A stretch of DNA of 12,322 bases from Candidatus Gottesmanbacteria bacterium RIFCSPLOWO2_01_FULL_49_10 (GCA_001781025.1 MFJZ01000007.1:1-12322); one strand, 5' to 3'; shown: positions 5,915 to 11,534, counted from the first letter of the stretch. Numbers and translations are program-made. Notes: generated from the sequence alone by a model not told the origin.

Positions 5915-6750
5915 TAGATATTTTTTTGATTCTTCAAGATGTCAATGATTTCTTCAAGTAATAATGTCGTTGCTCTCATATCCGGATTTTTGGCACTTCC
6001 ATTGAGGATCATGTGACGGCTGGCGTGAAGAAACCAGGTCGCCTCCGGATCCTTTTCCTTGAGCGTATTATAGACGGCAGTCAAATCTATGTCATCTTTG
6101 GGGAGGGATTTGATGCGAATATAGCCTTTGCGCGGGTCGCGGCGGATGACGAGAGCGTAGCCCATTTTTTGTCCCAGGTGGACCACCTCGTCATTGGTCG
6201 TTTCTATGCCAAAGGCCTTACCCCAGGGAGAGTCAAAATGGACAGCTTTTTCTTTCAGCTCTTTCTCCGCCCAAACTTTATTCTGAAACGTCTTGTATAT
6301 ACCGTCCAGTGCTTCCATCGCCAGGGATACGATTTTGATGGGATTATCGGAGTACAGAAGTCGCCATCCGTCAATAGCCGCGACCAGCGAGAATTCCCAA
6401 AAGTCCGCCGTCGGGTTGGGGAAAAAAACCTCACGGAAATGGTCCACTTCGTTGACCACGGCAAGCATGCGTTCGAGGGCGACATCCGCTCCGCGCGACG
6501 CTTTCACCACTTCGTAGACACGCTGGGCAGCACAGGTATCGGCGTCGGATTGGTGGTGGTCGTAGCGTCCCATGCCAGTATCTACATGGATGACGTCGGG
6601 GTTGTCATCAGGAGGCGCGCCGTCCAGGGTCTTTCCCGCCGGTACGAAAGCTATGTTTGCCTCTTCCCATCCGGGAAAGTAGGTTTTGACGAGCCAGATA
6701 GCGGTAATAGCATCCAAATCCGACCCGATATGAGTAACGATCGTTTTCAT
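5914..6750 (-). CDS. DHH-like phosphoesterase family protein
   Basis: This 278-aa protein opens with THIGSDLDAITAIWLV (H7, D11, D13). It then has HVDTGMGRYDHHQSDAD, with D57 and the D64-H65-H66 triplet. This layout (His/Asp-x-Asp, then a lone Asp, then D-H-H) is the Mn-binding set of the DHH/RecJ and MYG1-like phosphoesterase superfamily. The C-terminal GSAKNPDMRATTLLLEEIIDIL resembles the substrate-binding half, but the classical GGGH motif is not obvious. Likely activity is hydrolysis of a phosphodiester in a nucleotide or short oligonucleotide; the substrate is unknown. It is first in its operon and faces the transposase gene divergently. The start is ATG 6750, very close to a possible promoter, so the mRNA may be leaderless. 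Confidence 0.8.
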   Translation of the reverse strand: MKTIVTHIGSDLDAITAIWLVKTYFPGWEEANIAFVPAGKTLDGAPPDDNPDVIHVDTGMGRYDHHQSDADTCAAQRVYEVVKASRGADVALERMLAVVNEVDHFREVFFPNPTADFWEFSLVAAIDGWRLLYSDNPIKIVSLAMEALDGIYKTFQNKVWAEKELKEKAVHFDSPWGKAFGIETTNDEVVHLGQKMGYALVIRRDPRKGYIRIKSLPKDDIDLTAVYNTLKEKDPEATWFLHASRHMILNGSAKNPDMRATTLLLEEIIDILKNQKNI

Positions 6751-6756
6751 AGTATG

Positions 6757-6765
6757 AGTATACCA
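6757..6765 (-). promoter_or_regulatory. Possible extended -10 promoter for the DHH-like operon
   Basis: On the minus strand the bases TGGTATACT form an extended -10 element, with TATACT at 6762-6757. Six bases later comes the ATG at 6750, which would place the transcription start on or beside the start codon. No good -35 hexamer is seen at 16-18 bp. The call rests on the extended -10 and on the absence of any other leader. Confidence 0.35.
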
Positions 6766-6790
6766 TACAACGTTTTATACAATATCTAGC

Positions 6791-6809
6791 CTCAAGGCCC
6801 GGCCTTGTG
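6791..6809. repeat. REP-like palindrome copy R2, upstream of the transposase
   Basis: CTCAAGGCCCGGCCTTGTG contains a perfect 7-bp inverted repeat, CAAGGCC/GGCCTTG, about a single central base (6793-6807). Its first 14 bases are identical to those of copy R3 inside the transposase gene. It lies 31 bp before the chosen transposase start and also in the upstream region of the divergent DHH-like gene. Confidence 0.75.
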
Positions 6810-6840
6810 CCTAAGCATAGCATGGTGCATAATGGGTATC

Positions 6841-7461
6841 ATGTCAGCTCGACCAGCGATTTTTTATCCTCAAGGCTTCTATCATGTGTATAATCGTGGG
6901 CACAATAAGCAGATCATTTTTTATGATGCAAAGGACTACCGCAGGTACCTCAAGCGCCTCGGTGAATATCTCCAAAAGCACGAAGTCACGCTCCTTGCGT
7001 ACTGTCTCATGCCAAATCATGTTCATTTGCTCCTCCGGCAAGATGGTGATGAATTGATAGATAGGTTTATTCACCGACTCCATACCGCCTATACGATGTA
7101 TTTCAACAAAAAATATGAAAAGGTTGGAGCTGTTTTTCAGGGAAGGTTTAAGGCGAAGCTTATCGATACGGATGAGTATTTGCTTCATGTTTCTCGGTAT
7201 ATTCACATCAATCCCGTTGAATTGTTTGACACTCACGCTCAAGGCCCGGCCCTGAGCGTGGAGTTGGAGACGTATCCGTGGTCATCGTATGGGGAATACG
7301 TCAATCCGCGATCGAAGTGTATTAGCGACCCAACGATCATTCGTAACTATTTTTCAAATTCGCCACTGCGAGGAAAAACGACGTACCGGTCATTTTTAGA
7401 AGAGTACCTTGGAATGATAAGCAAAGATCGGTTAGCTGAAATTAGTGGAGGTAAGCTCTAG
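6841..7461 (+). CDS. REP-associated tyrosine transposase (IS200-like, Y1)
   Basis: This is the only convincing plus-strand gene, 206 aa from ATG 6841. The family is HUH single-strand transposases that cut and join REP hairpins through a tyrosine. Seen: FYHVYNRGHNKQIIF (13-27), the HUH metal motif CLMPNHVHLLLR (H60, H62), then HTAYTMYFNKKYEKVGAVFQGRFKAKLID with candidate catalytic Tyr84 or Tyr87, then YIHINPVE (120-127), the usual NPV motif, and TYPWSSYGEYV. In-frame starts at 6832 (ATG) and 6805 (TTG, inside a palindrome) are possible, but family proteins begin near MSARPAIFYPQG. Residues 131-140 (THAQGPALSV), just before TYPWSS, are encoded by a REP-like palindrome inside the gene. The frame is intact with all key residues, so it may be active. 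Confidence 0.92.
   Translation: MSARPAIFYPQGFYHVYNRGHNKQIIFYDAKDYRRYLKRLGEYLQKHEVTLLAYCLMPNHVHLLLRQDGDELIDRFIHRLHTAYTMYFNKKYEKVGAVFQGRFKAKLIDTDEYLLHVSRYIHINPVELFDTHAQGPALSVELETYPWSSYGEYVNPRSKCISDPTIIRNYFSNSPLRGKTTYRSFLEEYLGMISKDRLAEISGGKL
7238..7256. repeat. REP-like palindrome copy R3, inside the transposase gene
   Basis: CTCAAGGCCCGGCCCTGAG is the core of a larger palindrome at 7234-7260. Its outer arms CACGCTCA and TGAGCGTG are perfect reverse complements, with an inner GGCC-C-GGCC and a single A/C mismatch. It encodes transposase residues THAQGPALSV and leaves the frame open. It shares 14 bases with R2 and the 11-mer CACGCTCAAGG with R1. Confidence 0.75.
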
Positions 7462-7462
7462 C

Positions 7463-7481
7463 CTGGAGGGCGGGCCTTGAA
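7463..7481. repeat. REP-like palindrome copy R4, downstream of the transposase
   Basis: CTGGAGGGCGGGCCTTGAA begins 2 nt after the transposase stop and ends 8 nt before the convergent proS stop. It is the most diverged copy and a weaker hairpin, but AGGGCGGGCCTTGA differs from copy R1 at only one base. It fills the convergent gap where a terminator might be expected; no T run accompanies it. Confidence 0.6.
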
Positions 7482-7489
7482 TTCAGAGC

Positions 7490-8953
7490 TCAGTAGGCTT
7501 GGGCGAAAATCCAGCGGTGGGTGGCGGGCTTACCGCAGCGAACGCAAAAACCCTTCTCTTCCTTCGCATCAAGCGGCAGGCAGCGCGTCGAGGCTTTGGT
7601 TTCTTCTTTAATCGCGGTCTCACAGGCCGCATCCTCACACCAGAATGCGCGGATGAATCCGCGGTTGGTATTCATAATCTCTTTAAGCTCCTCGTAGGAA
7701 GCGGCCGGCCTGGTGTTGGCGTCAAGAAACGCCTTCGATGCCACGTAGCGCACTTCCTGTATCTCCTTTAGGAGTGACTCTATGCGCACGAGCATCGCTT
7801 CTCGTTTGACCGTCTCTTTTTTGCCGATGTCACGCCGGACCACGACGACTGACCGGGCGGCTAATTCCTTCTGCCCCACTTCCAATCGGAGGGGTACTCC
7901 TTTGACTTCCCATTTATTAAACTTACGACCCACACTTTCCGCTTCATTTTCGTCAACCACCACACGTACGCCGCTATTGGTAAGCGCTTCTTTCATCTCC
8001 TGGCAATACCCCTGCAAACCGGTCCGATCCACGTCTTTGGCCAATATCGGCACGATTATGGCTTGGATAGGAGCGATCTTAGGCGGGAGGATAAGCCCGT
8101 TGTCATCTCCATGAGTCAGGACGAGCGCCCCTATCGAACGCGTCGTAATAGCCCATGACGTTTGCCAAACATACGCTTCTTTTCCTTCTCGATTTTGAAA
8201 CTTGAGTTCAAACGGAACGGAAAAATTTTGTCCTAAGTTATGAGATGTGGCACCCTGGAGAGCTTTCCCGTCCGGCATGAGCATTTCCACCGTGTACGTT
8301 TGTTTGGCTCCTGCAAACTTCTCCGATTGACTCTTGACTCCTATAATCGTGGGTATGGCATAGTATTCTTCATAGATCGTTTTGTACCATTGCAGCGCTT
8401 TAAGACACATATCTATGGCTCCCTCCTCATCTTCATGAGCGGTATGGGCCTCGTGCCAGAGAAACTCCATGGTGCGTAAAAATAAATACGTTCTTTTTTC
8501 CCAACGGACGACGTTATTCCACTGATTTATGAGAAGTGGCAAATCCCGCCAGCTATGGATCCATTTCCTGTACATTTCATACATGATCGTTTCCGAAGTG
8601 GGGCGGACGACGAGGGGGTCTTTGAGCTTTTCGCCTCCGCCGATCGTGACGATTGCAAGTTCCGGTGAAAAGCCTTTCACGTGTTCCTTCTCTTTCTCAA
8701 GGAGCGAATGAGGAATGAAAAGCGGAAAGTATGCATTCTGAACGCCGGCGGATTTCATATATGCGTTCATGACTTCCTGAACCTTCTCCCAAATCGCATA
8801 CCCGTACGGTCGGATCACCATCATGCCCTTGACCGGTGCGTAGTCAGCAAGCTCGGCTTTCAAAATCACATCGGTGTACCACTCCGAGAGATTCTCGCTT
8901 TTTTTCTTAAGTTCTTTTTTTTCAAATTGCTGCTTCATAGAGTTAGGCCGCAT
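7490..8953 (-). CDS. proS: Prolyl-tRNA synthetase, archaeal/eukaryote type
   Basis: This class II synthetase charges tRNA-Pro in the cytoplasm. At 487 aa it is the short type without the bacterial editing insertion and with the C-terminal zinc-binding domain. Motif 1 region: AYFPLFIPHSLLEKEKEHVKGF. Motif 2: VVRWEKRTYLFLRTMEFLWHEAHTAH in two adjoining pieces. Motif 3 region: TSWAITTRSIGALVLTHGDDNGLILPP, then APIQAIIVPI opening the anticodon-binding domain. The tail has WCEDAACE and FCVRCGKPA (Cys ligands) and ends in the conserved Tyr (FAQAY). The first ATG (8953) lies in a hairpin stem; ATG 8938, giving MKQQFEKKELK, is an equally good start. It is third after rseP and csaA, and a T-box leader upstream of csaA probably controls it. 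The stop faces the RAYT gene stop. Confidence 0.96.
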   Translation of the reverse strand: MRPNSMKQQFEKKELKKKSENLSEWYTDVILKAELADYAPVKGMMVIRPYGYAIWEKVQEVMNAYMKSAGVQNAYFPLFIPHSLLEKEKEHVKGFSPELAIVTIGGGEKLKDPLVVRPTSETIMYEMYRKWIHSWRDLPLLINQWNNVVRWEKRTYLFLRTMEFLWHEAHTAHEDEEGAIDMCLKALQWYKTIYEEYYAIPTIIGVKSQSEKFAGAKQTYTVEMLMPDGKALQGATSHNLGQNFSVPFELKFQNREGKEAYVWQTSWAITTRSIGALVLTHGDDNGLILPPKIAPIQAIIVPILAKDVDRTGLQGYCQEMKEALTNSGVRVVVDENEAESVGRKFNKWEVKGVPLRLEVGQKELAARSVVVVRRDIGKKETVKREAMLVRIESLLKEIQEVRYVASKAFLDANTRPAASYEELKEIMNTNRGFIRAFWCEDAACETAIKEETKASTRCLPLDAKEEKGFCVRCGKPATHRWIFAQAY

Positions 8954-8983
8954 CCGATCATAAATTAGATATTTCGGTGCGGC
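8947..8983 (-). other. Hairpin over the first proS start codon
   Basis: On the transcript strand GCCGCA-CCGA pairs with TCGG-A-TGCGGC, a 10-bp stem with one bulged A and a roughly 16-nt A/T loop. The ATG at 8953 is inside the 3' arm (the bulged base plus TG). If this stem forms, initiation at 8953 would be hampered while ATG 8938, just beyond it, stays free. Confidence 0.45.
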
Positions 8984-8988
8984 ACAAA

Positions 8989-9032
8989 GGATCGTATTCG
9001 TTAATATCTATGAAGTTATTAACGAACGATCC
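8989..9032 (-). other. Long hairpin just after the csaA stop
   Basis: GGATCG plus TTCGTTAATA on the plus strand (8989-8994, 8997-9006) face TATTAACGAACGATCC in 9017-9032: a 16-bp stem with a 2-nt bulge and a 10-nt loop. It starts 2 nt after the csaA stop codon. There is no T run on the transcript strand (it reads CTTTGTG), so it is a poor intrinsic terminator. A processing or 3'-protection hairpin is more likely. Confidence 0.5.
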
Positions 9033-9033
9033 C

Positions 9034-9369
9034 TTAGTATACCCTACTCCCCAATTTTGCATCAGGGTCTGGCCGCAGTAGCTCATAGCCGCCGAGGTCG
9101 CGCTCGGCGCCAAGTGTCAGGACTTCGGAAACAAAGGGGCCAATTTGCTTTTTTGGAAAATTGACCACGCAAATTACCTGTCGCCCCAGTAAATCCTCTT
9201 TTTGATAATTAACAATCTGCGCACTCGATTTCTTGATGCCCAGTGGTCCAAAATCAATCGTCAGTTTGTACGCAGGTTTACGGGCCTCGGGAAAGTCTTG
9301 AACGTCTATCACTTTCCCAACCCGCATATCAACCTTTGTAAAATCATCGTACGTAATAGTTTTGTCCAT
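9034..9369 (-). CDS. csaA: CsaA-type tRNA-binding (OB-fold) protein
   Basis: This 111-aa protein has the size and sequence pattern of B. subtilis CsaA and of the EMAP-II-like OB fold at the C-terminus of MetRS. Segments: DFTKVDMRVGKVIDVQDFPEARKPAYKL in residues 9-36 (two adjoining strands), IDFGPLGIKKSSAQIVN, the conserved VICVVNFPKKQIGPFVSEVL, and GGYELLRPD. The family binds tRNA-like structure; a chaperone-type or secretion-related role was proposed for CsaA, and the physiological role is uncertain. The start ATG 9369 fits the family. A purine-rich GAGGAGGGG lies about 17 nt upstream, rather far for a Shine-Dalgarno site. It is the first gene after the T-box leader and precedes proS by 80 nt, so charging-dependent expression of a tRNA-binding protein together with ProRS is suggested. 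Confidence 0.9.
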   Translation of the reverse strand: MDKTITYDDFTKVDMRVGKVIDVQDFPEARKPAYKLTIDFGPLGIKKSSAQIVNYQKEDLLGRQVICVVNFPKKQIGPFVSEVLTLGAERDLGGYELLRPDPDAKLGSRVY

Positions 9370-9400
9370 AAATGGTACGTCGCTATCCCCTCCTCACCAT

Positions 9401-9450
9401 AGTGGCTCGTAAGCTCTTTTTCGATGACTCAAAAGAGCAACGAATCCACT
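9401..9450 (-). other. Second strong hairpin between T-box terminator and csaA
   Basis: Immediately after the terminator T run the transcript can form a long stem. AGTGG pairs with CCACT, TCGT with ACGA, and GCTCTTTT with AAAAGAGC, around a roughly 9-nt loop, with one- or two-base mismatches between blocks. There is no T run after it, so it is not an evident terminator. It would sit just upstream of the purine-rich GAGGAGGGG. Confidence 0.5.
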
Positions 9451-9496
9451 AAAAACCTCGCCTCCACTCCGATACTTATCGGAACAAGGGCGAGGT
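9451..9496 (-). terminator. Intrinsic terminator of the T-box leader
   Basis: On the transcript strand ACCTCGCC (9496-9489) and GGCGAGGT (9462-9455) are perfect reverse complements and are followed by TTTTT (9455-9451). Inside, TCCGATA and TATCGGA form a second stacked helix. The 5' arm overlaps the 3' strand of the antiterminator, so only one structure can form at a time. Confidence 0.92.
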
Positions 9497-9714
9497 CTCT
9501 CGCGGTACCACCTTCGTTTAGTCAAAAGTGAGAAGTGTATAGTGTAGAATATTTTTCTGCTTCCCTTCTTTACACTTTTTACTATCCACTCTTGACTCTC
9601 TTTCCTGCTATCACGGGCTTACCCGTTCCGCTTCTTGGGCGGACAGCTTGCCCCGATTTAATCGAAGCATGGTTCCGGTCGGATCTCGAAACCAAAGCGC
9701 TTTTCCTGAAATCT
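9451..9714 (-). promoter_or_regulatory. T-box riboswitch leader of csaA-proS
   Basis: The transcript carries the T-box core AAGGTGGTACCGCG (9514-9501). AAGG (9514-9511) pairs with CCTT (9489-9486) and GCGAG (9503-9499) with CTCGC (9494-9490). This leaves the classic 7-nt bulge UGGUACC (9510-9504), in which UGGU would bind an uncharged ...ACCA tRNA end. The competing terminator is at 9496-9451. A long stem III pairs AGTCAAGAGTG (9597-9587) with CACTTTTGACT (9530-9520), plus AGTGTA with TACACT. Upstream, GCTGTC (9647-9642) and GATAGC (9612-9607) enclose hairpins CCGC/GCGG and ACGGG/CCCGT. Stem I (about 9661-9713) is short and I could not resolve it fully. GGAACCA at 9676-9670 offers CCA as a possible proline specifier. 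Charging loss should increase readthrough into csaA and proS. Confidence 0.93.
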
Positions 9715-9720
9715 CCTCCC

Positions 9721-9750
9721 ATTGTACAAGATCTCGTGATGTCTCGTCAA
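9721..9750 (-). promoter_or_regulatory. Promoter of the T-box/csaA/proS transcript
   Basis: On the minus strand TTGACG (9750-9745) and TACAAT (9726-9721) are separated by 18 bp, close to the sigma-70 consensus. It lies just past the rseP stop codon and would start transcription near 9714, exactly where the T-box structures begin. This gives csaA-proS an independent transcript even though rseP is read in the same direction. Confidence 0.8.
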
Positions 9751-9760
9751 TGCCTTCGTA

Positions 9761-10867
9761 TCATGAGCCACCACGGGCCAAGCGTGCAATGTCGTTAATC
9801 GAAACCAAAAGCATGAGGGCAAAAAGGATGATCATCCCCACCTGATGGGTTGATCGCTCAAATGCCGGCCGAAGACGCCTCCCCAGGAGTTTTTCGGCAA
9901 ACACAAACGCAAGTCTCCCGCCATCCAGAGCCGGAATCGGCAAGATGTTGAGAACCGCAAGGTTCAAAGAAAGTATGCTCATAAACTCGAGGACTGCCAA
10001 AAATCCGAACTTGACCGCCTGACCGGTCACCTGCGCAATCCCGATGGGACCGGCAACGTCCTCGGCGAGGGGCTTTAACGTCACGAGCCGCCAGAGCGTC
10101 GTCCCGATAGATACAAACATGTCTTTTGCACGACTAAGGTTGATCCTTACGGCCAATCCCGGGGCCTCGGCGACACCATACCGATGCAGCGCCAGATCGG
10201 TAATGACGACACCCATGGGCCCTTCTCCCTTGGGATACTCTTTACGCGGTACGACCACAAACGATACTAGTTGACCGTTACGCAGCACCTGGAGGCTGAC
10301 CTGTTCACCGAGATGATTCTTGGTAAATTCAATGAGCTGACTGGGCTTATGGAGCTCCGGTTCCATCTCAAGAGTAATCTTTTTCCCTGGATAGGGAGAT
10401 GCAAAACGGATGACGTCGCCCGGCTCCAACCCTACCAGAGCTGCCGGACTCCCCGACAATACCCGTTCGACACGCACGCTCCCCGTGGGCTCCATAATGC
10501 CCTGAGTGAGGAGGTACATCGTGATGCCGACCGCAAGGATAAAATTCATGGTAACCCCGGCAACCAGAATCGCCGCTCGCTCTTTTTTTGTTCTCGCCCA
10601 GAACAAATGCTTCGCATTTTTCTGGGTAAACCCAGAACTATGAGACTCTTCGTCTTCGCCAGCCAGGCGGACAAACCCTCCTATGGGGAGCCAGTTGACG
10701 GAGTAGATAGTGTCGCCGATTTTCTTCCCAAAAATACGCGGCGGGAGACCCAAACCAAACTCTTCAACGTGGACACCGATGACTCGCGCGACCACAAAGT
10801 GTCCGAGCTCGTGGATAAAAACCAAAATGCTTAAGATGAGGAAAAAGATAAGGGCGGTGAGTAGCAT
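9761..10867 (-). CDS. rseP: RIP site-2 protease RseP (M50 family)
   Basis: This is a 368-aa integral membrane zinc metalloprotease that cleaves transmembrane anti-sigma factors and leftover signal peptides within the bilayer. The first hydrophobic segment carries H19-E20-L-G-H23 (the HExxH zinc site). The third ligand region is NILPIPALDGGR, with D315. One PDZ domain lies between them (about residues 125-210, with PAALVGLEPGDVIRFASPYPGKKI). Further hydrophobic segments are at about 103-120, in the FGFLAVLEFMSILSLNLAVLN region and in IILFALMLLVSI near the C-terminus. A single PDZ domain is the usual state outside proteobacteria. It lies between frr and proS as in many bacteria, but uppS, cdsA and dxr are missing from the interval. 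The start ATG 10867 is about 100 nt from the frr stop, across repeat element D. Confidence 0.95.
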   Translation of the reverse strand: MLLTALIFFLILSILVFIHELGHFVVARVIGVHVEEFGLGLPPRIFGKKIGDTIYSVNWLPIGGFVRLAGEDEESHSSGFTQKNAKHLFWARTKKERAAILVAGVTMNFILAVGITMYLLTQGIMEPTGSVRVERVLSGSPAALVGLEPGDVIRFASPYPGKKITLEMEPELHKPSQLIEFTKNHLGEQVSLQVLRNGQLVSFVVVPRKEYPKGEGPMGVVITDLALHRYGVAEAPGLAVRINLSRAKDMFVSIGTTLWRLVTLKPLAEDVAGPIGIAQVTGQAVKFGFLAVLEFMSILSLNLAVLNILPIPALDGGRLAFVFAEKLLGRRLRPAFERSTHQVGMIILFALMLLVSINDIARLARGGS

Positions 10868-10874
10868 ACCATGA

Positions 10875-10976
10875 AAATCACAATGACCAAATCACAATGA
10901 CCAACGTGGAAAGAAAAATTTTTATAAAATCTTCACACCGCGTTGGACATTGGGATTTGTGATTTGAGATTTATAC
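10875..10976. repeat. Dispersed intergenic element, copy D
   Basis: Read on the minus strand, this is the near-identical partner of 1291-1397. It has GTATAAAT at its left end, then a shared run beginning CTCAAATCACAAATCCC and continuing through CCAACGCGGTGTGAAG, a variable T-rich middle, and GTTGGTCATTGTGATTTG at the right end. It fills the frr/rseP spacer. Its GTATAA end overlaps the last Val codon and stop of frr. Relative to the flanking genes it lies in the opposite orientation to copy B. Confidence 0.8.
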
Positions 10977-11534
10977 TTGTAATAGCTCCGCTTCCTTGCG
11001 CTCTCCCATGCCATCAATCTCTGCAATCATTTCATCGGTCAACTCCTGCACCATCTTTTCTCCCTGTTTCTGCTGATCCTGAGAGATTTCCGAGGAATCT
11101 TCTGATTTTTTCAACTGATGCATCGCGTCTTGACGAGCCTGACGGATCATGATACGTCCACCCTCAAGCTTGACGCGGGCGAGTTTAATATACTCCCCGC
11201 GCCGCTCTTCGGACAGGAGCGGGATAGTAATTCTGATAACCTCGCCGTCAACAACAGGGGTAAGCCCGGTATTGGCTTCCTGAATTCCCTTTTCTATTTC
11301 TGCAATTATCGAGGGGTCATACGGGGTAAGGACGAGGGTTTTGGCATCCGTCGCGGTGATGGTCGCGAGCTCCATGAGCTTGAGGCGTTGACTCCCGCCG
11401 TACACTGCAATCGTGAGGTGTTCAACCAGTGACGGCGTTGCGCGACCGGAACGGATCGAGGAAAGATCGGTTTGTGTGACCTCAATGGCTTTCTTCATCC
11501 GGTCACGAGCTTGGTTGAGAAGGGTGTCTATCAT
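10971..11534 (-). CDS. frr: Ribosome recycling factor
   Basis: At 187 aa this is full length for RRF, which with EF-G splits post-termination ribosomes. Recognisable segments are the N-terminal helix MKKAIEVTQTDLSSIRSGRATPSLVE, with the conserved RSGRA, the beta-domain strand VYGGSQRLKLMELATITATDAKTL over two pieces, the helix IAEIEKGIQEANTGLTPVVDGEVIRITIP, and the long C-terminal helices RRGEYIKLARVKLEGGRIMIRQARQDAM and SEISQDQQKQGEKMVQELTDEMI. It lies 44 nt after tsf. pyrH, which usually separates tsf and frr, is absent. The stop TAA (10973-10971) coincides with the start of repeat element D. Confidence 0.96.
   Translation of the reverse strand: MIDTLLNQARDRMKKAIEVTQTDLSSIRSGRATPSLVEHLTIAVYGGSQRLKLMELATITATDAKTLVLTPYDPSIIAEIEKGIQEANTGLTPVVDGEVIRITIPLLSEERRGEYIKLARVKLEGGRIMIRQARQDAMHQLKKSEDSSEISQDQQKQGEKMVQELTDEMIAEIDGMGERKEAELLQV

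Larger units (their letters stand above)
6785..7481 (+). mobile_element. RAYT/REP unit: transposase gene with flanking palindromes
   Basis: The unit begins and ends with the same words. TCTAGCCT at 6785-6792 leads into palindrome R2, and TCTAGCCT at 7457-7464 leads into palindrome R4, with the transposase gene between. This fits a REP-associated tyrosine transposase locus, a single-strand HUH system in which the enzyme recognises REP hairpins. The unit sits between the divergent DHH-like operon and the convergent proS gene and has no long terminal inverted repeats. Confidence 0.65.

Noticed and set aside
6013..6789. 258-codon plus-strand open frame opposite the DHH-like gene
   Set aside because: It lies antisense to a gene with clear conserved motifs, and its product shows no family pattern. 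It is a shadow frame of a GC-balanced coding region.
6805..6840. Earlier transposase starts (TTG 6805, ATG 6832)
   Set aside because: The added residues (CLSIAWCI...) have no family counterpart and the TTG lies in palindrome R2. MSARPAIFYPQG at 6841 is the typical RAYT beginning.
34..7481. CRISPR array reading of the repeated palindromes
   Set aside because: The four copies are far apart and irregularly spaced, with no spacer-sized periodicity and no cas genes.
9535..9798. Plus-strand open frame across the T-box leader
   Set aside because: The sequence is fully explained on the other strand by promoter, stems, antiterminator and terminator, and the translation has no recognisable pattern.
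10271..10834. 187-codon plus-strand open frame opposite rseP
   Set aside because: It is antisense to the HExxH and PDZ coding region of rseP and has no family features.
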